From an uncultured bacterium (lineage in GTDB: Bacteria; Verrucomicrobiota; Lentisphaeria; Victivallales; UBA1829), in the NCBI GenBank assembly GCA_949297765.1, contig CASFTV010000002.1, forward strand, positions 62,001-126,000: a DNA stretch of 64,000 bases, written 5' to 3'. Below the pieces are notes generated by a model. That model had not been told where the DNA came from. It saw nothing but the letters and a program-made list of their open reading frames with translations, and searched no databases. Every line of letters begins with the position of its first letter. Within the stretch, counting starts at the first letter, position 1. The translations under genes were made by a program, and so were the position numbers. This document shows positions 51,391 to 60,519 of this stretch, one piece after another.

Positions 51391-53262
51391 ATGCATACAT
51401 TCAGAACGCATACATGCGGCGGATTGAGAAAGTCCGATGTCGGGACAAAGGCAAAACTCGCAGGCTGGATCCACAGCGTGCGCGATCACGGCGGCGTGAT
51501 TTTCATTGATCTGCGCGACCACTACGGGAAGACTCAGGTGGTTGTCAATCCCAAAATGGAGTTCTATCAGGAGCTGGAGAAATGGCGGGTGGAGACGGTG
51601 GTCTCCTTTACCGGAAATGTCGTTGCAAGAACGCCGGAGACCGTCAATCCGAAGCTCGCCACCGGAGAGATCGAGCTGGTCGCCGAGGAGATGGAAGTGC
51701 TCGGAGAGACCGAACAGATCCCGTTCCAGGTTGCCAAGGATGAACAGGCTCCCGAAGCTCTCCGCCTCGAATACCGCTTCCTCGACCTGCGGAGAGAGGC
51801 CCTGCATGACAATATCGTCCTGCGTTCCAAAGTCATTCAGACCATCCGCGAGAAGATGTGGTCGATGGGATTCCTTGAGTATCAGACGCCGATTCTGACC
51901 AGCAGTTCGCCGGAGGGCGCGCGCGACTATCTGGTTCCGAGCCGCGTCCACCCCGGCCAGTTCTACGCGCTGCCGCAGAGCCCCCAGCAGTTCAAGCAGC
52001 TGCTGATGGTGGCCGGATTCGACAAGTATTTCCAGGTCGCCCCCTGCTTCCGCGATGAGGACGCCCGCGCCGACCGCTCTCCCGGAGAGTTCTATCAGCT
52101 CGATATCGAAATGAGTTTCGCCACACAGGAGGATGTCTTCCGGGTCTGTGAGGATCTGCTGATGGAGGTCTTCTCCAAATATTCGAACAAGAAGCTGACT
52201 CCGGCTCCGTTCCCCCGGATTCCCTTCCGCGAGGCAATGGAAAAATACGGAACCGACAAGCCCGATCTGCGCAATCCGCTGTTTATGATTGATCTTTCGG
52301 AATTCTTCCGCGATGCAGGCTTCAAAGCCTTCTCGTCGACGGTTGCCGCAGGCGGAGTTGTCAAAGGCATGCGCGTTCCGGGGATCGTCGGTGTGCAGCC
52401 CCGCACCTTCTACGACAAGATGGAGGCATTCGCCAAGGAGAACGGCGCCAAGGGTCTCGGCTATATCATGTGGACCCGCGAAGGCGAGATCAAAGGGCCG
52501 ATCGCAAAATTCCTCACACCGGAAAAACTCACGGAGCTTGCCCGGATCGCGGAAATCGAAAACGGCGACGCCCTCTTCTTCATGTGCGATACCCGCGCAA
52601 AAGCCAATGAACTCGGCGGAAAGGTCCGCGCGCAGTTCGGCGAAAAACTCGGACTCGTTCATCCGGATGAATTCAATTTCTGCTGGATTGTCGACTTCCC
52701 GTTCTTCGAGAAGGACGAGGAGACCGGCGCGATCATCTTCTCGCACAACCCGTTCTCCATGCCGCAGGGCGGAATGGAGGCGCTTCAGACAAAGCCGCCG
52801 CTGGAGGTCCTTGCTTATCAGTACGACATTGTCTGCAACGGAATCGAACTTTCCTCCGGCGCGGTCCGGAACCATCTTCCGGAGCTGATGTACAAGGCGT
52901 TCGAAATGACCGGCTACAGCCGCGAAACGGTGGACAGCAAATTCGGCGGAATGATCAAGGCGTTCAAGCTGGGTGCTCCCCCGCACGCCGGAGTGGCTCC
53001 CGGAATCGACCGCATGGTCATGCTGCTGACCGACTCCCCGAACATCCGGGAGGTGATCGCCTTCCCGTTCAATCAGCAGGCGCAGGATCTGATGATGAAT
53101 GCGCCGTCCGAAGTCGATATGAAACAGCTCCGCGAACTGCGGATTGTCCCGCTGCCGCATGAACTCAAGTATGAGGAGACGTTCAAGCGTCTGATGGCGG
53201 ACGCTGAACGGATCCGTGCTGCGGAGGAAGCGGCGCAGATCGCGGCAAAATCGGAGCAGTGA
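51391..53262 (+). CDS. aspS: Aspartyl-tRNA synthetase
   Basis: 623-aa class IIb synthetase of the bacterial type (about 590 aa) that charges tRNA-Asp, or Asp and Asn tRNAs if non-discriminating. The N-terminal OB-fold anticodon-binding domain is [35 protein letters not shown] (first part recognised). The class II core has [47 protein letters not shown] (motif 2 Arg) and motif 3 [17 protein letters not shown]-type insertion is present near 290-420. The C-terminus has a short charged tail. The ATG at 51391 follows TGGAG. A lytic transglycosylase follows after 10 bp. Confidence 0.95.
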   Translation: MHTFRTHTCGGLRKSDVGTKAKLAGWIHSVRDHGGVIFIDLRDHYGKTQVVVNPKMEFYQELEKWRVETVVSFTGNVVARTPETVNPKLATGEIELVAEEMEVLGETEQIPFQVAKDEQAPEALRLEYRFLDLRREALHDNIVLRSKVIQTIREKMWSMGFLEYQTPILTSSSPEGARDYLVPSRVHPGQFYALPQSPQQFKQLLMVAGFDKYFQVAPCFRDEDARADRSPGEFYQLDIEMSFATQEDVFRVCEDLLMEVFSKYSNKKLTPAPFPRIPFREAMEKYGTDKPDLRNPLFMIDLSEFFRDAGFKAFSSTVAAGGVVKGMRVPGIVGVQPRTFYDKMEAFAKENGAKGLGYIMWTREGEIKGPIAKFLTPEKLTELARIAEIENGDALFFMCDTRAKANELGGKVRAQFGEKLGLVHPDEFNFCWIVDFPFFEKDEETGAIIFSHNPFSMPQGGMEALQTKPPLEVLAYQYDIVCNGIELSSGAVRNHLPELMYKAFEMTGYSRETVDSKFGGMIKAFKLGAPPHAGVAPGIDRMVMLLTDSPNIREVIAFPFNQQAQDLMMNAPSEVDMKQLRELRIVPLPHELKYEETFKRLMADAERIRAAEEAAQIAAKSEQ

Positions 53263-53272
53263 AAGGATTCCG

Positions 53273-53899
53273 ATGGCCCGGAGATACGGCAGTCGCTACA
53301 CCCGAAAATCGCATACGCTGATTCTGATTCTGGTGTCGGCTGCCGCTCTGCTGGCCGCGTTTGCCGTCTGGAAGGTATATTCCTCGATCCGGGAGTACCA
53401 GGTTTCGCGGGATGCCTATGACGGGATCATTCTGGAGACCGCCGACCGCTACGGAATCGATCCGGCGCTGGTGAAGGCGGTGATCTGGCGGGAGAGCCGG
53501 TTCCGTCCGTATGTCCGCGGAAAGGCCGGAGAGATCGGACTGATGCAGATCATGCCCGACAAGGCCGTGGTGGACTGGGCAAAACGTTTCCGCGTTCCGG
53601 TCCCGAACCGGGGTGCGCTGTTCACTCCGCGGCTCAATATCGAGATCGGAACCTGGTATCTTGGAAACGCCCTGCGCCGATGGGCGGCGTATCAGGACAG
53701 ACTGCCCCTCGCTCTCTGTGAATACAACGCGGGAATCCGCCGCGCCAATGCCTGGAAACCCGCGGATAAAAACGGACGTGTCCGGGACCGGATCACGATC
53801 GCTTCCACGCGATCCTATGTGGATGCCGTGCTTGCCCGGTATGAGGAATATAAGAAAAACTGGCAGAAAAAATATCCCCTGAAAGGAACCCGCCGATGA
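53273..53899 (+). CDS. Lytic transglycosylase (SLT domain), membrane-anchored
   Basis: 208-aa peptidoglycan-cleaving enzyme. Residues about 13-34 form an N-terminal membrane anchor (TLILILVSAAALLAAFAVW). The Slt70-like catalytic domain follows: ADRYGIDPALVKAVIWRESRF with the catalytic Glu in RESRFRP, GEIGLMQIMP, and LALCEYNAGI, the conserved Ala-Tyr-Asn-type motif. It acts in the periplasm, forming 1,6-anhydromuramyl ends. The start at 53273 follows AAAGGA. Its stop overlaps the DUF3047 gene by ATGA. Confidence 0.9.
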   Translation: MARRYGSRYTRKSHTLILILVSAAALLAAFAVWKVYSSIREYQVSRDAYDGIILETADRYGIDPALVKAVIWRESRFRPYVRGKAGEIGLMQIMPDKAVVDWAKRFRVPVPNRGALFTPRLNIEIGTWYLGNALRRWAAYQDRLPLALCEYNAGIRRANAWKPADKNGRVRDRITIASTRSYVDAVLARYEEYKKNWQKKYPLKGTRR

Positions 53900-54591
53900 A
53901 AAAAGAACTGTTGTGTCTCTGTTTTGCCGCTCTGACTGTTTGTCCGCTCTTTTCGGAGGAGGGGCTCCGGCTGACGTTCTCTCCGGACCGCTATTCCAAA
54001 TCCGACCGTCTTCCGGAGGGCTGGGAGCTGAAAGGCAAACTCTTCACGTCGAAACCGGTATATGAGATCGTTTATGACAAGGAGCTGAAAACCAATGTGC
54101 TCCGGGTTACGGCCGACCGCGGATCCGGTGCGATCCTTTACGATATCACGGGCGTGCTTCAGAAATATCCGATCATGCGCTGGAAATGGAGAGTCGATCA
54201 GCTGCCGAAAGGGGGAGACGGACGGAACCCGGATGCGGATGATCAGGCGGTGGCGATTTATGTCGGTGTCGGGCGCGTTTCCACGAACAGCGTTTCCTAC
54301 CGCTGGGATGCCGAAACCCCGAAGCAGACGCGCGGAAATGTCAAATACGGCGCCGGTATGGTGAAGGTTGACTGGATCACTCTGCGCAACAAGGAGGACA
54401 AGGTCGGCGTCTGGCATGTGGACCAGGTGAACGCCGCGGAGGATCTGAAGCGGATTTGCGGCGGAACCCTTCCGGACCGCGATGTGGCGCTCAGCATCTG
54501 CTCGAACAGCCAGTATACGAAATCGAAAATCGCGGCGGAGGTCGCCTATATCGAATTCCTGCCGCTGAAGGACGGAAAAGACGGAAAATGA
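53896..54591 (+). CDS. DUF3047 periplasmic protein
   Basis: 231 aa with an N-terminal signal peptide (LLCLCFAALTVCPLFS). The mature part matches DUF3047: VLRVTADRGSGAILYDI, YPIMRWKWRVDQLPKG, DDQAVAIYVGVGRV and RDVALSICSNSQYTKS. It is predicted to be an all-beta, jelly-roll-like domain; biochemical function is unknown. It sits between a lytic transglycosylase and a LarC fragment gene, joined to both by ATGA overlaps, so it belongs to a cell-envelope or housekeeping operon headed by aspS. Confidence 0.85.
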   Translation: MKKELLCLCFAALTVCPLFSEEGLRLTFSPDRYSKSDRLPEGWELKGKLFTSKPVYEIVYDKELKTNVLRVTADRGSGAILYDITGVLQKYPIMRWKWRVDQLPKGGDGRNPDADDQAVAIYVGVGRVSTNSVSYRWDAETPKQTRGNVKYGAGMVKVDWITLRNKEDKVGVWHVDQVNAAEDLKRICGGTLPDRDVALSICSNSQYTKSKIAAEVAYIEFLPLKDGKDGK

Positions 54592-55013
54592 AAACCGACG
54601 TCTGCGCCCTTCTGGAAACCAATCTGGACGATGTCACGCCCGAACTGCTCGGCCATGTGCAGGGACTCCTGATGGAGGCGGGCGCACTCGATGTCTGGAT
54701 TACGCCGATCCTGATGAAGAAGGGGCGCCCCGCGCAGATGCTCAGCGTCCTTGTGAAGGAGGAACGGCTCGATGAGTTTGCGCTCCGGATCTGCCGGGAG
54801 ACCGGAAGCCTCGGAGTCCGCGTCCGCCGGATCGAACGGAGAATTCTCGACCGCTCCGTCGAAACGCGCGAGACCGAATTCGGCCCGATCCGCTTCAAAA
54901 CCGGATCCAGCAACGGCGAATCCGTCTCCGGAAAACCGGAGTATGAAGACTGCGTCGCCGCCGCCCGCCGGACAGGTCTTCCGCTGAAAGATCTGCTGAA
55001 GCGGTTGTCATGA
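54588..55013 (+). CDS. Stand-alone LarC C-terminal domain protein (LarC2-like)
   Basis: 141 aa matching only the C-terminal part of the nickel-insertion CTP-dependent cyclometallase LarC (DUF111): ETNLDDVTPELLGHVQGLLMEAG, ALDVWITPILMKKGRPAQML and GVRVRRIERRIL. Full LarC is about 400 aa or is split into LarC1 and LarC2, joined by programmed frameshifting in Lactobacillus plantarum. Here no LarC1-like coding sequence precedes it: the upstream frame belongs to DUF3047 and is read to its own stop. larA, larB and larE are absent. It overlaps both neighbours by ATGA, so it is a normally translated operon member, not obvious debris. Confidence 0.82.
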   Translation: MKTDVCALLETNLDDVTPELLGHVQGLLMEAGALDVWITPILMKKGRPAQMLSVLVKEERLDEFALRICRETGSLGVRVRRIERRILDRSVETRETEFGPIRFKTGSSNGESVSGKPEYEDCVAAARRTGLPLKDLLKRLS

Positions 55014-56089
55014 ATCTCTATGTTCACGTTCCGTTCTGCAACGGGAAATGCGCCTACTGCTCGTTCTACTCCGAGCCCCGCTTTTCGCTTCCGCTCTGGA
55101 ATGCGTGGATGAAACGGATCGAGGCGGATCTGGAAAACGTTTCCGAACCGGTTGCCACGCTCTATCTGGGCGGAGGAACACCGACCCTTGCACCGGAAGA
55201 CGAACTGGAACGCCTCTTCCGGATGCTGCGGCGGAAACTGGTTTTCACAGAAAACTCCGAACGTTCGATCGAATGCAATCCGGAAACCGTGACACCGGAG
55301 AAGGCCGCGCTTCTGGCGGAATTCTTCAACCGGGTCAGCATGGGGGCCCAGACGTTTTCTCCGGAATTCCTGAAGGCGATCGGCCGGACCTCCATTGATC
55401 CGGACAGGATCGGTTCGGCGTTTGAAAAACTGCGCCGGGCGGGGTGCCGCAACATCGGACTGGATCTCATTCACGCGCTGCCGGGACAGACTCCCGCCCA
55501 GTTCGGAGAAGATCTCCGCCGTGTTGCGGCGCTTGCTCCTGAACATCTTTCGGTCTACACGCTGACCCTGGAAGAGGGAACCCCGCTTGCCGCCCGTCAC
55601 GATCTTGCCATCCCCTCCGACGAAACGGCCGCGGAAGAGTGGCGGATGCTCGACCGCTTCGATCCGGTCCGCTATCCCCGCTACGAGGTTTCCAACTACG
55701 CCGCACCGGAGTACGAATGCCGGCACAATCAGGCGGTCTGGCACGGGGAGCCCTATCTGGGACTCGGTCCCTCCGCCACCTCGTTCGACGGCGTGAACCG
55801 CCGGACCGAAGTTGCGGATCTGCATCGCTGGCTTGCCGGGGATCCTCCGGAAATCGACGAAATCCCGCGCGAAAACCGTCTCCGGGAGATCTTTGTGATG
55901 GGACTTCGCACAGTCCGCGGATGGAAAAGCGGAGAGTTCGAAACGGCAACAGGATCCTCCCTGGATTTCCTGCGTCCCCAGCTGGAATCGCTCGCGGATC
56001 GGGGACTTCTGGAGTGTTCCGGCGGGGCTGTCCGGGCAAGTGCAGGAGGTCTTCTCTTCTGGAACGACGTCGCCCTGGAGCTGATCTGA
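55010..56089 (+). CDS. hemW: Radical SAM protein HemW
   Basis: 359-aa radical SAM enzyme of the HemN-like group, now regarded as a heme chaperone (HemW) rather than a coproporphyrinogen oxidase. The cluster motif is CNGKCAYCSF (CxxxCxxC) in LYVHVPFCNGKCAYCSFYSE. GGGTPT (residues about 50-55), ECNPETVT, the RVSMGAQTF strand and HNQAVWHGEPYLGLGPSATSF follow. It lacks the longer N-terminal extension of true HemN (about 450 aa), which supports HemW. It is the last gene of the aspS operon and overlaps LarC2 by ATGA. Confidence 0.9.
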   Translation: MNLYVHVPFCNGKCAYCSFYSEPRFSLPLWNAWMKRIEADLENVSEPVATLYLGGGTPTLAPEDELERLFRMLRRKLVFTENSERSIECNPETVTPEKAALLAEFFNRVSMGAQTFSPEFLKAIGRTSIDPDRIGSAFEKLRRAGCRNIGLDLIHALPGQTPAQFGEDLRRVAALAPEHLSVYTLTLEEGTPLAARHDLAIPSDETAAEEWRMLDRFDPVRYPRYEVSNYAAPEYECRHNQAVWHGEPYLGLGPSATSFDGVNRRTEVADLHRWLAGDPPEIDEIPRENRLREIFVMGLRTVRGWKSGEFETATGSSLDFLRPQLESLADRGLLECSGGAVRASAGGLLFWNDVALELI

Positions 56090-56104
56090 CGGGGCCGGCA
56101 TCCG

Positions 56105-56818
56105 TCAGTAGCCGGTCCAGACCTCCCGGATCCGGAACGCCGTCGGGAAAAGATCGAAGAACGGCGCGGACGGCCCCGGCACATACACCGGATCGGAAAG
56201 AACCGGAACCGGCGAGGGGACAAAGGGAAGAATCCGCTTCTCCCTCGGCCATGCACAGAGATTCGCCAGTTCGATCAGGAGCGGAAGACGGTCCGGGGAA
56301 TCCTTGTCGAGCGAGTCGAACAGCGCGTTGACCAGCTGAAACTGGATCTCGAACGCATAGCGGATCGTATTGTTTCCGGAAAGACGCAGATCCGGCCGGT
56401 TGCGGCGCGCAAGATGCAGAAGATGTCTGCCGCTGTTCCAGAGAATCGGCTGGAGAGATTCCTCCACGGAGTCGTCCGCATGGACGGAAAGATCTTCGGG
56501 AAGATCGTTCAGACGCAGAAGACGTTTCCTGCATTCCGGATCGCTGTTCGCCCGGAAATACAGATAGCGGATTTCCGCGATCAGCTCCTGCTCCTTTCTC
56601 CGGCGGAATGCGAGGTCCGCCTCTTTTTTCCGGAGTTCTTCCCGGATCTCCGTTTCCAGCTTGCGCACCAGCGGATCGACCGGCCGGACCGGCGGAGAAA
56701 GAAGACGGTCCGCCCTGCCGGGATCCTCCAGCGCCGCATCAATGCAGGCGGAAAGCGAAAGATATGCCTCCTGCGCCGAGAGGGCGACCCCTAGAATGAG
56801 CAGCGGAAGCACCTTCAT
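56105..56818 (-). CDS. Hypothetical exported protein
   Basis: 237 aa, no recognised family. It has a short signal peptide (MKVLPLLILGVALSA), then a charged helical stretch likely to form a coiled coil (about 45-80: KLETEIREELRKKEADLAFRR), and a mixed C-terminal half with Pro-rich FVPSPVPVLSDPVYVPGPS. The start at 56818 lies 2 bases after the murA stop, so translation is probably coupled. The earlier in-frame sequence lies inside murA and is excluded. Its place after prc and murA suggests an envelope role. Confidence 0.72.
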   Translation of the reverse strand: MKVLPLLILGVALSAQEAYLSLSACIDAALEDPGRADRLLSPPVRPVDPLVRKLETEIREELRKKEADLAFRRRKEQELIAEIRYLYFRANSDPECRKRLLRLNDLPEDLSVHADDSVEESLQPILWNSGRHLLHLARRNRPDLRLSGNNTIRYAFEIQFQLVNALFDSLDKDSPDRLPLLIELANLCAWPREKRILPFVPSPVPVLSDPVYVPGPSAPFFDLFPTAFRIREVWTGY

Positions 56819-56820
56819 CG

Positions 56821-58110
56821 TCAGAGTTCCGCCAGAGAATTTCGGATGCCGAGGGCGGTCAGTTTTTCCGGAAGATTTTCGTAGCCGCGGAAGACAATTT
56901 CCGCATGATGGATGACCGAGGTCCCGTGCGCACAGGCTCCGGCGATCATCATCGCCATGCCCGCCCGGATATCGGGGCTGGACATCGTGACTCCGCGCAG
57001 TTTCGCCGGGCCGGAAATCACCACACGGTGCGGATCGCATACAATCGCATTTGCGCCCATTGCGATGATGCGGTCCACAAAGTAGATGCGGCTTTCGAAC
57101 ATTTTCTCAAAAAAGAGCACCGAACCGCGCGCCTGCGTGGCTGCCACGATCATGCAGCTCATCATGTCGCTCGGAAACTGAGGCCACGGACCGTCGGAAA
57201 CGGTCGGGATCGCATTTCCGAAGTCGGGACGGATGCGCATCGTCCGGGCTTTCATGTGAATCCGGTTCGGCTCCAGGCGGAAGGTCAGCCCGAAGCGTTC
57301 GAAGATCCGCCGCGTCATCCAGTAGTGGCGCGGGGAGAGAATGCCGTTGATCTCAATCTCCCCTCCGGTCGCCGCGCAGAGCGCCAGGAAGCTCGCCGCC
57401 TCAATGTGATCGCCCTCCACCGTATGTTCGGCTCCGTGGAGTTTTTCCCGTCCGCGGATGACCAGTGTATTGGTTCCCGTTCCTTCGATTTGCGCTCCCA
57501 TCTTGACCAGAAGGCCGGCCAGCTGTTCGATGTGCGGTTCGGCGGCGGCGTTGCGCAGAATGGTTGTCGCGGGGGTGAGGGCGGCGGTGGTCATGATGTG
57601 TTCGGTCGCGGTGACGCTGGCTTCGTCGAGAAACAGATCAATGCCCGATGCGGCACGCCGCGCCGTCCGGTGAAAGACAAACGGGATGTCTTCGGATTCA
57701 ATCTGGATGCCGAGTTTGCGCAGACCGTAAAAATGGGCGTCGAGCCGGCGCCGTCCGATGACATCTCCTCCGGGCGGCCAGAGTTCGGCCCGGCCGGTGC
57801 GCACCGCCACCGGACCCGCAAACAGAAGCGACGTGCGCAGCGCGGAACAGATGTCCCGCGGAAGACGGTTTGTTTTCAGCGATTCCGCCTTGAGAATCAC
57901 GGTCTTTTTTTCCCGTTTGACCGATGCGCCCAGCTCCGCCGCCAGGTGGAGCATGTTCTCCACGTCGATAATTTCCGGCACATTGTGGAGGATCACTTCC
58001 TCGTCGGTGAGCATGGCGGCGGCGATCATCGGGAGGACGGCGTTCTTGTTGCCGCCCGCCGTGACGGTTCCGCAGGTTCTGCAGGGGCCTTCAATGAGCA
58101 GACTGAGCAT
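56821..58110 (-). CDS. murA: UDP-N-acetylglucosamine 1-carboxyvinyltransferase MurA with Asp in the Cys115 position
   Basis: 429-aa first committed enzyme of peptidoglycan synthesis, transferring enolpyruvate from PEP to UDP-GlcNAc. The EPSP-synthase fold is recognisable: GGNKNAVLPM (Lys22, Asn23), SLLFAGPVAVRTGRAEL, the flexible active-site loop PPGGDVIGRRRLDAH, and FPSDMMSCMIVAATQARGSV. In the loop Escherichia coli has Cys115; here the aligned residue is Asp116. Asp at this position occurs in Chlamydiae, Mycobacterium and Borrelia and gives intrinsic fosfomycin resistance. The gene starts 9 bases after the prc stop and is followed by a coupled exported protein. Confidence 0.93.
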   Translation of the reverse strand: MLSLLIEGPCRTCGTVTAGGNKNAVLPMIAAAMLTDEEVILHNVPEIIDVENMLHLAAELGASVKREKKTVILKAESLKTNRLPRDICSALRTSLLFAGPVAVRTGRAELWPPGGDVIGRRRLDAHFYGLRKLGIQIESEDIPFVFHRTARRAASGIDLFLDEASVTATEHIMTTAALTPATTILRNAAAEPHIEQLAGLLVKMGAQIEGTGTNTLVIRGREKLHGAEHTVEGDHIEAASFLALCAATGGEIEINGILSPRHYWMTRRIFERFGLTFRLEPNRIHMKARTMRIRPDFGNAIPTVSDGPWPQFPSDMMSCMIVAATQARGSVLFFEKMFESRIYFVDRIIAMGANAIVCDPHRVVISGPAKLRGVTMSSPDIRAGMAMMIAGACAHGTSVIHHAEIVFRGYENLPEKLTALGIRNSLAEL

Positions 58111-58119
58111 GATCCGCCG

Positions 58120-60306
58120 TCACCGTTTCTGCTTGAGCGGCTGATGGCCCGCAACCGTCCGCCCGCTCTGGCGACGGCCCTCTTTTTTCAGCGAGATGTA
58201 GTCGTTCATGATATTCAGCGTCTCTTCCAGATAGAGATCCTTTCTGGTGTTTTTCCTGTCGCCGGAGAGCGTATCCAGATGGAGAAGTTTGTTCTGCTCC
58301 TCGTAGATGTCCTTTTCGCGGAGATACTCTTTCCAGCGCTGTTCCAGATTGAGAGTCACTGTTTTTTTCCCTTTGTTCTTCATCAGGTAGGCGATGTCGC
58401 GTTTGAGCATGGTGAAATCGCGGCTGTTGCGGACGCGCTCATCGGAACGCTTCCGGAGTTCCGCGATTGTATCGGCGATCGCCGGTTCATACTGCGTGTG
58501 CGCCACTTCGCGGATCGCATCCCAGGAGATGGCATTTTCCAGCTTGTCTTCGCCGGTTTCCATCGTGTCTGTGAAGGTCGGGAAGGCAATGTCCGGCGTG
58601 ACGCCCTTCAGCTGGGTCGATTCCCCGTTGATCCGGTAGAACTTCGCATTGGTCAGCTTGATGGAACCGGCGGGGAAGTTGTACCCGAGATACCGCAGAT
58701 AGTTGCCGAGATCGGCAACCGTCTGCACAGAACCTTTTCCGTGTGTTTTCCGGTCTCCGACGATCACGCCGCGTTTGTAATCCTTGATTGCGCCGGAGAA
58801 GATCTCCGAGGCGGACGCGCTGAGGCGGTTGGTCATCACCAGCAGCGGACCGGCGTATTCCACGGAGGGGTCCTCGTCCTGGTAGACGGAAACCCGTCCC
58901 GAGGAGTCGCGGATCTGCACCACCGGACCCTCCTTGATGAAAAGACCGGTGAGCGAAACCGCCTCCTGAAGACTGCCGCCGCCGTTGGAACGCAGATCAA
59001 TCACCAGACCGTCGAGGGGACCCTTTTTCTTGAAGGAGTCGATCAGTTTCCGGACGTCGCGCGTGGAGCTTTTGTAGTCCGGATCGCCCGAGCTCGCCGC
59101 CTGAAAGTCCGCGTAGAACGAGGGAAGGGTGATGACGCCGATGTTGAATGTCTCTCCCGCGGCGTTCCGGATGGTGCGGATTTCGCCTTTCGCCTCGGAT
59201 TCCTTCAGCTCCACCTTGTTGCGGGTCAGCTCTATTGTGACAGGGACCGCCTTTGCGCCTTTCACTCCTTCCAGAATCGTCAGTTTGACTCTGGTTCCGG
59301 GTGTTCCGCGGATCATGGAAACCACTTTGGTCAGCGGCATGTCGATCACGTCCACTGCATCGCCGTTCTCCTGCGCGACGGCGATGATGCGGTCCTCCGC
59401 CTTCAGACGTTTGTCAAGATCGGCGGGACCGCCGGGAATGATCTGGACAATCTTCGTATAGCCGTCCTCGCTGGTGAGCACCGCGCCGATTCCCACAAGG
59501 GAAAGTTGCATGCCGATATTGAAATCCTCTTCGCTGCGGGGCGCCATGTAGCTCGTGTGCGGATCAAAAAGACGGGCAAGACTGTTGAGATACAGCTCCA
59601 GAACTTCAATCGGTTCCAGATTCCGGTTGTACTGCACAAACTGGCTGACGCGTTTGCGGATCCGCTCCTCCGGCGATTTCCGCGGAAGAGAGGCTTCCTT
59701 CTTCTCTTTTTTCTGCTCCTTCTCCCGGATGCGGTCCTGAAGAATGATCGAAATAAGGTCGTTTTTCAGTTTCTGACGCCAGATCGTGTACAGTTCCTCC
59801 CGGTTTTTGGCCCAGTCGGATTTGGTCCGGTCGAAAAGATAGAGATCGTTGGTCTGAAAATCCGCGGCGGTGAAGTTCTGGGTTTTGACAAAGCGTTCGT
59901 ATTCCTCCAGATTGCAGAGGTACTCGTTGAAGATGGCAAACGCCATGGTGACGTCGCCCGTCGCGGCCAGCGAGGGCAGAAGGGCGTTCTGGCGGAGTCT
60001 CCAGTAGTCGATCTGCTCCTGTGTGAAGTAGAGTTTGAACGGATCAAGCGTCTTCAGATAGGAGTCGAAGAGCTTCCGGGAGTTCTCCTGTGAAATATCC
60101 CGTTTCACATAGTGCAGCTTGGAGAGCATGGACGTTGTCAGATTGGCAATGACCCGCATCTCCTCGGTCTGTGCCGCGGAACGGCTCTTCCCGGGCCGCT
60201 TCGGCTCCGCGGCGGAGGTCTCCCCCGCTCCCGGCGCGGAGAAAAGAACTGTTGAACAGAAAACGGCAAAAAGGAGAAGAATGGATTTTTTCCTCAGATG
60301 TGTCAT
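58120..60306 (-). CDS. prc: Carboxyl-terminal processing protease Prc (S41 family)
   Basis: 728-aa periplasmic tail-specific protease that degrades or trims envelope proteins and cell-wall enzymes. It has a signal peptide (LLLFAVFCSTVLFSAPG), an N-terminal helical domain (SKLHYVKRDISQENSRKLFDSYLKTLDP, first part recognised), a PDZ domain (about 240-325, LVGIGAVLTSEDGYTKIVQIIPGGPA) and the S41 catalytic domain with LDGLVIDLRSNGGGSLQEA, Ser in NRLSASASEIFSGAI and Lys in KTHGKGSVQ. The C-terminal 150 residues are charged, as in Prc of proteobacteria (682 aa). GGGAG lies 9 bases before the ATG. It heads the prc-murA operon. The 213-bp divergent gap upstream shows only weak promoter-like sequences. 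Confidence 0.93.
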   Translation of the reverse strand: MTHLRKKSILLLFAVFCSTVLFSAPGAGETSAAEPKRPGKSRSAAQTEEMRVIANLTTSMLSKLHYVKRDISQENSRKLFDSYLKTLDPFKLYFTQEQIDYWRLRQNALLPSLAATGDVTMAFAIFNEYLCNLEEYERFVKTQNFTAADFQTNDLYLFDRTKSDWAKNREELYTIWRQKLKNDLISIILQDRIREKEQKKEKKEASLPRKSPEERIRKRVSQFVQYNRNLEPIEVLELYLNSLARLFDPHTSYMAPRSEEDFNIGMQLSLVGIGAVLTSEDGYTKIVQIIPGGPADLDKRLKAEDRIIAVAQENGDAVDVIDMPLTKVVSMIRGTPGTRVKLTILEGVKGAKAVPVTIELTRNKVELKESEAKGEIRTIRNAAGETFNIGVITLPSFYADFQAASSGDPDYKSSTRDVRKLIDSFKKKGPLDGLVIDLRSNGGGSLQEAVSLTGLFIKEGPVVQIRDSSGRVSVYQDEDPSVEYAGPLLVMTNRLSASASEIFSGAIKDYKRGVIVGDRKTHGKGSVQTVADLGNYLRYLGYNFPAGSIKLTNAKFYRINGESTQLKGVTPDIAFPTFTDTMETGEDKLENAISWDAIREVAHTQYEPAIADTIAELRKRSDERVRNSRDFTMLKRDIAYLMKNKGKKTVTLNLEQRWKEYLREKDIYEEQNKLLHLDTLSGDRKNTRKDLYLEETLNIMNDYISLKKEGRRQSGRTVAGHQPLKQKR

Positions 60307-60519
60307 AACGGATGTCTCCCAAAAATGCTGATTGCAGTGATTTTTCGTTGTTCAGTCCGTTACTGACAGCCTCCGACGGCGGAATGTTCCGGAAAATCTG
60401 AACATCGAAGAAATATACCTGCATTTTCCTCGATATTCCAGCCGCTTTCCCGGTTTTTTCACTTGTATTTTCGGACGAAGTCGTTAAATTGTTGAAAAAA
60501 AACAGCGGGACGAAGAACG

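Noticed and set aside
56905-60093. A 1062-codon open frame on the plus strand opposite murA and prc
   Set aside because: It is the antisense shadow of two well-supported genes; composition is Arg/His/Asp-rich with no recognisable motif. GC-rich third positions generate long antisense frames here.
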